Source of the DNA: Bacteroidota bacterium
Lineage (GTDB): Bacteria; Bacteroidota; Bacteroidia; B-17B0; B-17BO
DNA: 7,507 nt
Assembly (NCBI GenBank): GCA_025356715.1
Contig: JANXRU010000359.1
Coordinates: 1 to 7,507 of the forward strand
Direction of reading: 5' to 3'
The notes beneath the pieces are model-generated. The model was given only the letters and a program-made list of their open reading frames with translations, had not been told where the DNA came from and made no database searches. Position 1 is the stretch's first letter. Each line of letters opens with the position of its first letter. The translations under genes were made by a program, and so were the position numbers. Below, in pieces: positions 1-7,076 of the stretch.

Positions 1-2102
1 TCAGCATCTAAATTAGTTGACGATGTTACATCAATTTTAACTGAACTTGAAAAAGGATTAGGATAAATTTGAATATTTAATCCAGTTGCATAATCAAACT
101 GACCAATACCTGTAGTAACAGCAGTAATAGTGAAGTTTTTGTCATTTAAATCAAAAAAGATATTCCCAGCACCTTCTACTTTTACTCGACAGGTTGTAGT
201 TGTAGTTAATACGGTTGGCATCACAACTGATTGGGAACCATCATTAGGCGTATTCGCTAATACCAAAGAATAAGTTAAACCAGCATCTTTACTTACATAA
301 ATATTAACATTAGCACAACTAATAGGAGTTACAGAAGTAGTTCCTACATTCCAAGTAATAGTTTGAGTGGAGTTACTTGCATAAACTATACCTGTGGTGC
401 TTTGTGAAGTTACAGCAAAAGGAGTAGGATTTGCACTAATAGTAATACTAGAAGTAGCATAACAAACGCCGCCGCCGCCCATTTTATTATCACGAGCTGT
501 TAATCTAAATTTAAGAGTTTGAGCATTAGTGGGCAAAAATTCTCCGATAACAGTAGTATATGAAGTTACTCCGGCTAATATAGAACTCAATATTGGAAAT
601 GAACGTGTTGGGGAAGTTGTAGGGTTATAAGATCTAAAAAAAGGTTTTGAACCATTATTCCAATTTCCAAATGCAGTTGCTGCATCTGCCTCTTCCCATT
701 GATAAGTAAGTGCATCACCGTCAACATCCGTTGCTGAACCCGTTAATGAAAAAGGGGTATTAGCAGGAATTATATAACTAGCACTTCCTGTTACTACTGG
801 AGCATGGTTACCAGAAGCTGTATTTACAGGGCAAGCATTACCGCCGCCAGTGTTCGAATAAGCCATTATTTCATCAAAACTAATGGAGTGAAAGTATGCT
901 ATACTATGAGGCGCTAAGTCGTTTGTAGCTGTACAAATACCAGCGTAAGCCATAATTGCTACTCCACTTCCTGGCTCCATTGATGTACTCAAATTACCAT
1001 TTCCTGAACAAGAACCTGTAGAAGCCTTAAATGTATGATCACCTCCAAATTGATGACCCATTTCATGAGCTACATAATCAATATCATAAGCATCCCCAAC
1101 AGGACTAGGACTTCCAGTAATACCGCTAGCTTTTGAACCGCTTGTACAAACACACCCAAGTTGTGCTAAACCACCACCACCGGTACTGAATGTGTGACCA
1201 ATATCAAAATTTGCTGAACCTACAGAAGTAGTTATAACACTTTGGCTTTTAGAAATCAAGGTATTTGCATTGTTATTATCTGCAGTAGTAAAACCACCTG
1301 TACCTGCAACAGTTGCCAATACTAAAGTAGTAGTAGGAACTAAAACCATACGAATTGCAAACTCTGTTTCATAAACACCGTCAACACGATTAACTGAAGT
1401 AACTACTTTAGCTAATGTTTGTGCTTTGGTTGGTGAAGCAACTCCTGTTGCAGCCACAGCATACTCTCCAGTACAAGCAATTGCTAAACGGTATGTTCTT
1501 AGATTAGTACCAGCACAAATTTGAACTGTTGGTGCACTTGTTTTTTGAGTTAAATTATCTTTTATTACACCTTCACAAATACCTCTATCAGCAAAAGGTT
1601 TTTCGTAATCAGCTGTGTAGTAAGATATATAATCAGCTGTATTCCATTTACAATAAGGATCAATGTAAACATCTCCTTTTGGGCTTCTAATCATTCCGTG
1701 AAATCCAAATTCTGTAACATCTAATTTTCCACTTGCATAAATATCATCGACACCATGTACACTGTAAGTTCTAATATCTTGAAAATTAATTTGTAACGCG
1801 TCCTCCATTACTGGCGATTCAACAACTGAAAAACGTTGATTTGTTCCATCAGGCATTGGTAAAGAAATAATTACATTAGAATTTTTAACTGATACAAACT
1901 TATCTAGAGGTGCAGTAGCTAAAACTAATTTTAATTTAGAAATATCTAAATGTGTCGTTTTATACTTATTAGGCACAATGTCTCGTTTGCCAGAAACAAC
2001 AATGTCTTTTTCATTAATTGACTGCCAAAAACTATTATTAGTTTGTGACTTAAAAGTCATTGACGAAACAAGAAGAGTTGAGAGTAGTAATGTTTTTTTC
2101 AT
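1..2102 (-). CDS. Secreted reprolysin-like zinc metallopeptidase with T9SS sorting domain (3' end cut by window)
   Basis: An open frame of 700 codons runs from the ATG at 2102-2100 off the left edge; the last codons are missing. Residues 1 to about 20 form a signal peptide (MKKTLLLSTLLVSS, then a polar region). A propeptide-like segment follows to about residue 170. The metzincin catalytic domain (about 185-425) has the zinc motif HEMGHQFGGDH at residues 346-356 (ligands H346, H350, H356; catalytic E347) and a Met-turn IMAYAG with M384. After it come an Ig-like region starting NHAPVV at 432 (with a DVDGDALTYQWEE segment), a second beta-sandwich region from about 558 (NPTPFAVTSQS), and the start of a type A T9SS sorting domain, IYPNPF at 679-684. 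Family knowledge: such proteins cross the inner membrane by Sec and the outer membrane by the type IX system, and cut extracellular protein. The substrate is unknown. About 45-60 residues are probably missing. The family call is secure; the specific role is not. Confidence 0.93.
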   Translation of the reverse strand, partial: MKKTLLLSTLLVSSMTFKSQTNNSFWQSINEKDIVVSGKRDIVPNKYKTTHLDISKLKLVLATAPLDKFVSVKNSNVIISLPMPDGTNQRFSVVESPVMEDALQINFQDIRTYSVHGVDDIYASGKLDVTEFGFHGMIRSPKGDVYIDPYCKWNTADYISYYTADYEKPFADRGICEGVIKDNLTQKTSAPTVQICAGTNLRTYRLAIACTGEYAVAATGVASPTKAQTLAKVVTSVNRVDGVYETEFAIRMVLVPTTTLVLATVAGTGGFTTADNNNANTLISKSQSVITTSVGSANFDIGHTFSTGGGGLAQLGCVCTSGSKASGITGSPSPVGDAYDIDYVAHEMGHQFGGDHTFKASTGSCSGNGNLSTSMEPGSGVAIMAYAGICTATNDLAPHSIAYFHSISFDEIMAYSNTGGGNACPVNTASGNHAPVVTGSASYIIPANTPFSLTGSATDVDGDALTYQWEEADAATAFGNWNNGSKPFFRSYNPTTSPTRSFPILSSILAGVTSYTTVIGEFLPTNAQTLKFRLTARDNKMGGGGVCYATSSITISANPTPFAVTSQSTTGIVYASNSTQTITWNVGTTSVTPISCANVNIYVSKDAGLTYSLVLANTPNDGSQSVVMPTVLTTTTTCRVKVEGAGNIFFDLNDKNFTITAVTTGIGQFDYATGLNIQIYPNPFSSSVKIDVTSSTNLDA

Positions 2103-2503
2103 AGTCTTATTTTTATGTTAAAAAATTAATAAATATTTAATGTTTAATTATAATGAAGTTCGTGAAGTGTTTTTCCAATTCCAATTTTTTTAAGGTAAAA
2201 TTTTAAAATGTTTAAATATTTGGATTACATTTAGACTTAACTACCTCAAACCTCTGTTAATCGAATAAAAAAAGATTTTAATAGAAAATGCAGCCTACCA
2301 ATAACTTGTTTATAAACTCAAGATATTGTAATGAATTTGTAGATTACTAAAATAAAATCAGAAAAAGCATCAGGTTTAGGGAAATTATCTTCAACTATTT
2401 ATTCTAAAAATGGTACTTAAATCTATTTAGTTTATTTTATTTTTTTAACACTTATTATTGTTATTACTAACTTTTGTCATAACCTATAGTGGACAAATTA
2501 GAT
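2103..2503. other. Gene-free divergent intergenic region
   Basis: This AT-rich stretch separates the leftward metallopeptidase from the rightward small-protein gene. I found no convincing ORF, RNA gene or strong hairpin in it. The leftward gene must be transcribed from here, but I found no exact minus-strand match to the Bacteroidota -7 box (CAAAnnTA read on the plus strand), so its promoter is not placed. Confidence 0.6.
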
Positions 2504-2511
2504 TATATTTG
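2504..2511 (+). promoter_or_regulatory. -7 promoter box of the small Cys/Lys-rich protein gene
   Basis: TATATTTG matches the Bacteroidota -7 consensus TAnnTTTG exactly. The nearest upstream TTG (2474-2476) is 27 bases away, longer than the usual 17-23, so the -33 element is weak or absent. Transcription would start around 2516-2519. This places the GTG at 2489 upstream of the transcript and supports the ATG at 2543 as the true start, with a leader of about 25 bases. Confidence 0.6.
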
Positions 2512-2542
2512 TTTATTATTAATTAAAACCAAACTCGACAAA

Positions 2543-2794
2543 ATGAAAAAAGTATTTTTAATGTTAGCTTTCGCTGGATTAGTAGGAAGCGTATCAGCAT
2601 CAGTTAAATCAACAGGTGATGATGAAAAAGGAAAAGCAAAAAAGGAATGCAAAAAAGATGGTAAATGTTGTAAAGACAAAGCTGCTGAAGGTAAATCTTG
2701 CTCTGCTGACAAAAAATCTTGCGATAAGAAAGAAACTAAAGCTTGTTGCAAAGACAAAAAAGCTGCAGAACTTAAAGAAACTGAAACAAAATAG
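2543..2794 (+). CDS. Small exported Cys/Lys-rich protein, function unknown
   Basis: The protein has 83 residues. An in-frame GTG at 2489 would add 18 residues, but the ATG at 2543 is preferred because it gives a canonical signal peptide (MKKVFLMLAFAGLVGSVSA, predicted cleavage near A19) and because the -7 box at 2504-2511 places the upstream GTG outside the transcript. The mature part (about 62 residues) is low in complexity: about 21 Lys, many Asp/Glu/Ala, and seven Cys at 36, 42, 43, 53, 60, 68 and 69. Two pairs occur in the repeated unit CCKDK(K)AAE (42-49 and 68-76). No hydrophobic core or known catalytic motif is visible. The gene stands alone, divergent from the metallopeptidase and followed by a strong terminator. 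Cys pairs among charged residues could bind metal ions or form disulfides; that is inference. The gene call rests on the signal peptide, promoter and terminator rather than a recognised family. Confidence 0.8.
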   Translation: MKKVFLMLAFAGLVGSVSASVKSTGDDEKGKAKKECKKDGKCCKDKAAEGKSCSADKKSCDKKETKACCKDKKAAELKETETK

Positions 2795-2814
2795 TTTTTG
2801 TTTTCTCCATTTAA

Positions 2815-2848
2815 AAAACCCCAATCAAATTAATTTGATTGGGGTTTT
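2815..2848 (+). terminator. Perfect palindromic rho-independent terminator
   Basis: A 34-base perfect palindrome lies 20 bases after the small gene's stop codon. The core CCCCAATCAAATT pairs with AATTTGATTGGGG (2819-2844) and is flanked by A4 and T4. In RNA this gives a stem of about 11 pairs with an AATT loop, a GC-rich base and a U tract. A-runs on the left could let it act on the minus strand too, but no minus-strand gene ends here. Confidence 0.88.
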
Positions 2849-2918
2849 ATGTTATGGCATATTTAGTAACGATTGAGCTCTTGTCCCCCTGATTCTAAAA
2901 ATAATTTGAATAGCCAAC

Positions 2919-2926
2919 TATTTTTG
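2919..2926 (+). promoter_or_regulatory. Candidate -7 box for the pntAB operon
   Basis: TATTTTTG fits TAnnTTTG exactly and lies about 118 bases before the pntA start, giving a leader of about 110 bases. No TTG is found at the proper distance upstream, and such a motif can occur by chance in AT-rich DNA, so this is tentative. No riboswitch-like structure was recognised in the leader. Confidence 0.35.
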
Positions 2927-3043
2927 TTTAATTTGTTCGCTTAAATTATAGGTCGTAATTTTTATTCTAAAAAAATAACTACAGCTTATAGTTTAATTCA
3001 GCTTATTAATACTTGATAATTTAATTTATAAAAAAATAAATAC

Positions 3044-4588
3044 ATGAAAGTTGGCATTCCATTGGAAATATCTCCAAACGAGTTAAGAGTTGCCGCAACT
3101 CCAAAAACAGTTAAACGACTGCAAAAGCAAGGATTTGATGTTTATATTCAGCATAATGCTGGAGCAAAGGCAAATTTTTCTGATAAAGATTTTGAAGAAG
3201 CTGGGGCTAAAATAGTTGGTACAGCTGCCGAAATTTATGGTAATTCAGACATTGTTTTGAAAGTAAAAGAACCAATGCCTGAAGAGGTTGATTTGATGAA
3301 AGAAGGCTTAGTTATGCTAAGTTATTTATGGCCAGCACAAAACCAAGCATTGCTTCAAAAATTAGCTGATAAAAAAGTGAATGCAGTAGCTATGGATGCG
3401 ATTCCTCGTATTTCAAGGGCTCAAAAAATGGACGTATTATCATCCATGGCTAATATTGCTGGTTATCGTTCGGTTATTGAAGGTTCTTTTTATTTTGGAA
3501 GATTTTTAAACGGGCAAATTACTGCCGCTGGTAAAGTAGAGCCTGCAAAGGTTTTAGTTATTGGTGCAGGTGTAGCTGGTTTAGCCGCATTAGGCGCCGC
3601 AAATTCATTAGGCGCTATTGTTCGTGCATTTGATACGCGTAAAGAAGTTGCTGAACAAATTCAATCTATGGGAGGCGAATTTCTAACCGTTGAAATAGAA
3701 GAAGATGGCGCAACATCATCAGGCTACTCAAAAGAAATGAGTAAAGAGTTTATTGAAGCGGAAATGAAATTGTTTTTAGAGCAAGCTAAAGAAGTTGATA
3801 TTGTTATTACTACCGCGCAAATCCCTGGAAGACCCGCTCCAAAATTATGGTTAGATTATCACGTAGCTGCCATGAAACCAGGCTCTGTTATTGTTGACTT
3901 AGCGGCTTCTTCAGGAGGTAACTGCGTAGATACAAGAAACGGAGAAGTTTATACAACACCAAATGGTGTAACTATCGTTGGTAAATTAAATCAATTGCCA
4001 AGTCAAGCGTCACAGCTTTACGGAAATAACTTATGTCATTTATTAGATGATATGGGTAAAGCTGAAAAATGGAAAATTGATATGGAAGATGCCGTTGTGT
4101 CAAGAGCCATGGTAACTTATAATGGAAAAATCAATTGGCCACCAGCGCCACTTCCAGTGAGTCCAACAGCAGGCGGAAAAGTAAAAGTAGTACCTCCAAC
4201 AGCAGAAGAAATTAAAATATCTGACGCCGAAAAATCTAAAAAAGCTGCTACTTCTATGTTTATTAGCTTAGCGGTAGTTGGTGGTTTATTATTGTTGGTT
4301 GGTAAATTTGCACCACCAGAATTCATTCAACATTTCACGGTATTTGTTTTAGCCGTGTTTGTTGGTTGGCAGTTAATTGCGAATGTAGCACACTCTTTAC
4401 ACACACCATTAATGGCTGTAACAAATGCTATTAGTGGTATTATTGTGGTTGGCGGTTTATTACAAACAACTAGTAATATTTCTGACCCAATAACCATCAT
4501 TGCATTTATTGCAATTTTGGTTGCTAGCATTAATATTGTTGGAGGTTTTATGGTTACTCATCGTATGTTGAAAATGTTTAAAAAATAA
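3044..4588 (+). CDS. pntA: NAD(P)+ transhydrogenase subunit alpha (proton-translocating)
   Basis: The 514-residue protein matches the length and order of the E. coli-type full alpha subunit. An N-terminal alanine dehydrogenase/PNT domain (about 1-138) is followed by an NAD(H)-binding Rossmann domain, then four membrane helices (about 400-510). The mobile-loop motif [10 protein letters not shown] carries R122, Q127 and D130, equivalent to the nicotinamide-binding Arg, Gln and Asp of the family. The dinucleotide fold shows GAGVAG at 174-179 and the acidic residue D197 in FDTR. The membrane part contains [14 protein letters not shown] from H453, nearly identical to the known enzyme. With PntB it transfers hydride from NADH to NADP+ in the cytoplasm, driven by proton entry across the inner membrane, and so supplies NADPH. 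It starts at an ATG with an A-rich upstream region and no Shine-Dalgarno, usual in this phylum. The gene is intact and is followed six bases later by pntB. Confidence 0.97.
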   Translation: MKVGIPLEISPNELRVAATPKTVKRLQKQGFDVYIQHNAGAKANFSDKDFEEAGAKIVGTAAEIYGNSDIVLKVKEPMPEEVDLMKEGLVMLSYLWPAQNQALLQKLADKKVNAVAMDAIPRISRAQKMDVLSSMANIAGYRSVIEGSFYFGRFLNGQITAAGKVEPAKVLVIGAGVAGLAALGAANSLGAIVRAFDTRKEVAEQIQSMGGEFLTVEIEEDGATSSGYSKEMSKEFIEAEMKLFLEQAKEVDIVITTAQIPGRPAPKLWLDYHVAAMKPGSVIVDLAASSGGNCVDTRNGEVYTTPNGVTIVGKLNQLPSQASQLYGNNLCHLLDDMGKAEKWKIDMEDAVVSRAMVTYNGKINWPPAPLPVSPTAGGKVKVVPPTAEEIKISDAEKSKKAATSMFISLAVVGGLLLLVGKFAPPEFIQHFTVFVLAVFVGWQLIANVAHSLHTPLMAVTNAISGIIVVGGLLQTTSNISDPITIIAFIAILVASINIVGGFMVTHRMLKMFKK

Positions 4589-4594
4589 TTAATT

Positions 4595-5995
4595 ATGTTT
4601 ATAGCAAAAGAAATACAAACAGCAGCATATTTATTTGCAAGTATCCTGTTTATTTTAAGTTTAGGAGGATTATCCTCTCAAGAATCGGCAAAGCGTGGAG
4701 TTTTCTTCGGAATTGTTGGTATGATTGTAGCCATTATTGCTACCGTATTGGGGCAAGGTGTTGCAGGGCATGTATACATCATCGCTGCTATTGCTGTTGC
4801 ATCAGTTATTGGTTTATTGTTGGCTCGTAAAGTAGAAATGACTTCTATGCCTCAGTTAGTAGCTATCTTACATAGTTTTGTTGGATTAGCAGCTGTGCTA
4901 GTTGGCTTTGGTTCTTATTTAGATCCTGAAACACATTCACTTCAGGGCGCAGCTCACATGATTCACTTAGTGGAAGTGTTCATCGGCATTTTTATTGGTG
5001 CGATTACTTTCACCGGTTCTATTATTGCTTGGGGAAAATTAGATGGTAAAGTTTCTTCCAAACCATGGAGTTTTAAAGGGCTACAAACCATGAACTTAGT
5101 ATTACTTACAGCGTGTATCATTTTAGGTGTTTTCTTTTGTAAAGCAGAAGGAACAGGTGGAATGCTATACCTTGGCATCATGACAGCTATTGCTTCATTT
5201 ATTGGTGTTGTATTAGTTATGGCTATTGGTGGTGGAGATATGCCAGTTGTAGTTTCAATGTTAAACTCTTATTCGGGTTGGGCAGCATCAGCAGCGGGCT
5301 TTATGTTAGGTAACGACTTATTAATTGTAACTGGAGCATTAGTTGGTAGCTCTGGTGCTATTCTTTCTATGCACATGTGCCATGCCATGAATCGCTCTTT
5401 CTTCTCCGTTATATTTGCCAGTGGTTCAGGTAACGGTTCAGGTGGTGAGAAAAAAGCCATTGAAGGAGAAGTTACAGCCTTAAACCACGAAGAAGTTGCT
5501 ACCTTGTTAAAAGAAGCAAGATCGGTTGTTATTGTCCCTGGTTACGGAATGGCTGTGGCAAAAGCACAATATCCTATTTATGATATGGTACAAACTTTGC
5601 GCAAAGCAGGAAAAAATGTACGTTTCGCTATTCACCCTGTAGCTGGTCGTTTACCAGGACACATGAACGTATTGTTAGCAGAAGCAAATGTGCCTTATGA
5701 TATTGTAATGGAAATGGATGAGATTAACGATGATATGCCTAACACGGATGTTGTGATGGTAATTGGTGCAAATGATGTTGTTAACCCTAGTGCGCAAGAT
5801 GACCCTGCAAGCTCTATTTACGGTATGCCAGTAATTGAAGCATGGAAAGCGGAGAAAGTAATTATTATGAAACGCTCTATGAGTGCTGGTTATTCTGGAG
5901 AAGACAATCCTTTGTTTTATAAACCAAATTCAGAAATGTTATATGGCGATGCAAAGGCTAGTGTTGAAAAGATCATGAGCTTTTTAAAAGCGTAA
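4595..5995 (+). CDS. pntB: NAD(P)+ transhydrogenase subunit beta (proton-translocating)
   Basis: The 466-residue protein has about nine hydrophobic helices in residues 1-272, a Gly/Ser-rich linker (about 275-285, [11 protein letters not shown]), and the NADP(H)-binding domain III. Key residues are present: H93 in LHSFVGLAA and N224 in LNSYSGWAA, matching the conserved membrane His and Asn of the proton path; the fingerprint GYGMAVA at 316-322; the segment [18 protein letters not shown]; and GANDVVNP with D394, matching the conserved domain III Asp. The protein forms most of the proton channel and binds NADP(H), pairing with PntA as a dimer of alpha-beta units. The six-base gap after pntA and the lack of a terminator between them support co-transcription and coupled translation. 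The gene is intact, of normal length, and followed by a hairpin terminator 27 bases after the stop. Confidence 0.97.
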   Translation: MFIAKEIQTAAYLFASILFILSLGGLSSQESAKRGVFFGIVGMIVAIIATVLGQGVAGHVYIIAAIAVASVIGLLLARKVEMTSMPQLVAILHSFVGLAAVLVGFGSYLDPETHSLQGAAHMIHLVEVFIGIFIGAITFTGSIIAWGKLDGKVSSKPWSFKGLQTMNLVLLTACIILGVFFCKAEGTGGMLYLGIMTAIASFIGVVLVMAIGGGDMPVVVSMLNSYSGWAASAAGFMLGNDLLIVTGALVGSSGAILSMHMCHAMNRSFFSVIFASGSGNGSGGEKKAIEGEVTALNHEEVATLLKEARSVVIVPGYGMAVAKAQYPIYDMVQTLRKAGKNVRFAIHPVAGRLPGHMNVLLAEANVPYDIVMEMDEINDDMPNTDVVMVIGANDVVNPSAQDDPASSIYGMPVIEAWKAEKVIIMKRSMSAGYSGEDNPLFYKPNSEMLYGDAKASVEKIMSFLKA

Positions 5996-6022
5996 AATCA
6001 ATTAACTGTTTCTACAATATAG

Positions 6023-6052
6023 AAAGGTGTGAGGTATTCTTACACCTTTTTT
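6023..6052 (+). terminator. Rho-independent terminator of pntAB
   Basis: AAAGGTGTGAG (6023-6033) pairs with CTTACACCTTT (6039-6049), with one G-U wobble, around a GTATT loop. A T tract running to 6052 follows. It lies just after the pntB stop codon. Confidence 0.88.
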
Positions 6053-6075
6053 AATTTGAAAAAATAATCCTTATT

Positions 6076-6192
6076 AAAACTAATACCAAATGCAAATTGT
6101 ATTTAGTCCAATGTTTATGCTGAATCAAGTTCAGCATGACTAACTAAGATTGAACTACTGACTGATAGTATCAATTTGCTATAAGTCGTTTT
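6076..6192. repeat. Nested imperfect palindrome, REP/MITE-like intergenic element
   Basis: Three inverted pairs are nested around one centre. The core hairpin is ATGCTGAA (6117-6124) with TTCAGCAT (6130-6137) and a TCAAG loop. A middle pair is TAGTCCAAT (6104-6112) with ATTGAACTA (6149-6157), one mismatch. An outer pair is GCAAATTG (6092-6099) with CAATTTGC (6172-6179). Beyond that, both ends read AAAAC inward (6076-6080; 6188-6192 in reverse complement), giving imperfect terminal repeats of about 21-24 bases. There is no ORF inside and no clear target duplication. Similar GCTGAA...TTCAGC palindromes recur between genes in many Bacteroidota as I recall them, but copy number in this genome cannot be seen here. 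Confidence 0.55.
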
Positions 6193-6200
6193 GCAGTCAA

Positions 6201-6247
6201 AAATTGTTAATAAGCTGTTTATTACTTACTCACTTTAAATTGTTAAT
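6201..6247. repeat. Pair of 11-bp direct repeats
   Basis: AAATTGTTAAT occurs at 6201-6211 and again at 6237-6247, 36 bases apart, upstream of the promoter at 6299-6327. The motif is very AT-rich, so chance is a serious alternative to a regulator site. Confidence 0.25.
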
Positions 6248-6298
6248 TAAAAGTTACCAAATTCACCGATAAAATTATGATATTGGTCTAAAATAAAA

Positions 6299-6327
6299 TT
6301 GTTTATTTGGAAGCATGCATATATTTG
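6299..6327 (+). promoter_or_regulatory. Bacteroidota-type promoter (TTG-N18-TATATTTG)
   Basis: TTG at 6299-6301 is followed after 18 bases by TATATTTG at 6320-6327, an exact match to the -7 consensus with usual spacing. Transcription should begin around 6332-6336, leaving a short leader of about 12 bases before the ATG at 6347. It is the best promoter match in the window. Confidence 0.7.
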
Positions 6328-6346
6328 ATATAACAATAATTACAAT

Positions 6347-7018
6347 ATGAAAAATCTAAATCGATATTTTGTCCTTTTTTGTATAGCTGGTTCATTGCAG
6401 TCTTTTTCTCAGACTGCTGCAGTAAAATCTTCACTTTTCTCAAACAATGTTCATGAGGTTGCTTCAACTCCATTACCTTCTGTGTTGTTAAGTTTTGATG
6501 CTATTATTAATGATAAACAAGTTGAGTTAACTTGGGAATCAAATACTGAAAACAATAACAATTTCTTTACTATCGAAAAATCAAAGGATGCTGTTCATTT
6601 TGAACAAGTTACTTCTATTAAAGGTTTTGGGAATTATAGTTCTTTAATCAATTATTTTGATGTTGATTTAGCTCCTTATTCTGGAATTTCTTACTACCGA
6701 TTAAAGCAATCTGATAGTAAAGGTAATATATTGTCATCTCGTTTAGTTTCTGTTAATTATAAATTTGGTGATGATGGCTTATCTGTTTATCCAAATGCAT
6801 CAGATGAGCATCCTGCTAATTTAATGGGGTCTGAAAACAAAGAGGTTTTAGTCGTTTTAAGAGATGGGCAAGGCATAGAAAGCTACAAGAAGGTTATCAT
6901 TGACGAGAAAAACACCGTGATTTTTCCTTCAACTGAAAATAAATTAGACAATGGTGTTTATTTAATTGTAGCTTCTTCTGACAATAAATTATTTAGTCAA
7001 TTAGTGACAGTAAGATAA
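6347..7018 (+). CDS. Small secreted protein: FN3-like module plus T9SS-type C-terminal domain
   Basis: The protein has 223 residues. Residues 1 to about 21 form a signal peptide (MKNLNRYFVLFCIAGSLQSF, then SQ). From P42 the sequence LPSVLLSFDA, then VELTW (W63), NNFFTIEKSKD and YYRLKQSD (116-123) follows the fibronectin-like module that commonly sits just before the sorting domain of large T9SS cargo in Bacteroidota. From about 145 the sequence resembles a type A sorting domain: LSVYPN (145-150), then LRDGQG, then NGVYLIVAS near the end and a final VTVR. The usual NP pair after YP is altered (YPNA). No enzymatic or binding domain lies between the signal peptide and the module. The protein is probably exported and displayed or released by T9SS, with its role unknown. 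It has its own promoter and a downstream terminator, and is convergent with the methyltransferase gene. Alternatively it is a remnant of a larger cargo gene. Confidence 0.85.
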   Translation: MKNLNRYFVLFCIAGSLQSFSQTAAVKSSLFSNNVHEVASTPLPSVLLSFDAIINDKQVELTWESNTENNNNFFTIEKSKDAVHFEQVTSIKGFGNYSSLINYFDVDLAPYSGISYYRLKQSDSKGNILSSRLVSVNYKFGDDGLSVYPNASDEHPANLMGSENKEVLVVLRDGQGIESYKKVIIDEKNTVIFPSTENKLDNGVYLIVASSDNKLFSQLVTVR

Positions 7019-7041
7019 TATCTTTAAAAAAATGAAAATTG

Positions 7042-7076
7042 AAAGCCTCTAACTTTATTGTTTAGAGGCTTTTTTT
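7042..7076. terminator. Terminator shared by convergent genes
   Basis: AAAGCCTCTAA (7042-7052) pairs with TTAGAGGCTTT (7062-7072) around a 9-base loop, and the T tract extends to 7076 on the plus strand. It ends the gene at 6347-7018. On the minus strand the same hairpin overlaps the last codons and stop of the methyltransferase gene, where the downstream U-rich tract is interrupted, so termination in that direction may be weaker. Confidence 0.85.

Noticed and set aside
2174..2200. CCAATTCCAATTTTTTT tract as a possible terminator or regulatory element
   Set aside because: It has a short direct repeat and a T-run but no stem. No gene ends there on the plus strand.
2489..2542. GTG-started extension of the small Cys/Lys-rich protein by 18 residues
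   Set aside because: It lies upstream of and across the exact -7 box TATATTTG, would bury the signal peptide inside the protein, and the ATG at 2543 gives a canonical exported start.
2503..2876. Overlapping open frames on both strands around the small gene
   Set aside because: They arise from the A-rich, Lys-coding composition, have no signal peptide or family motif, and one runs through the terminator palindrome.
4117..4530. Minus-strand open frames inside pntA
   Set aside because: They are antisense shadows of a conserved membrane-protein gene, with no start context or recognisable domain.
4963..5460. Minus-strand open frames inside pntB
   Set aside because: They are antisense shadows of the conserved pntB frame.
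6302..6309. TTTATTTG as a second -7 box for the gene at 6347
   Set aside because: It does not fit TAnnTTTG in register, and the exact match at 6320-6327 with a properly spaced TTG explains the promoter better.
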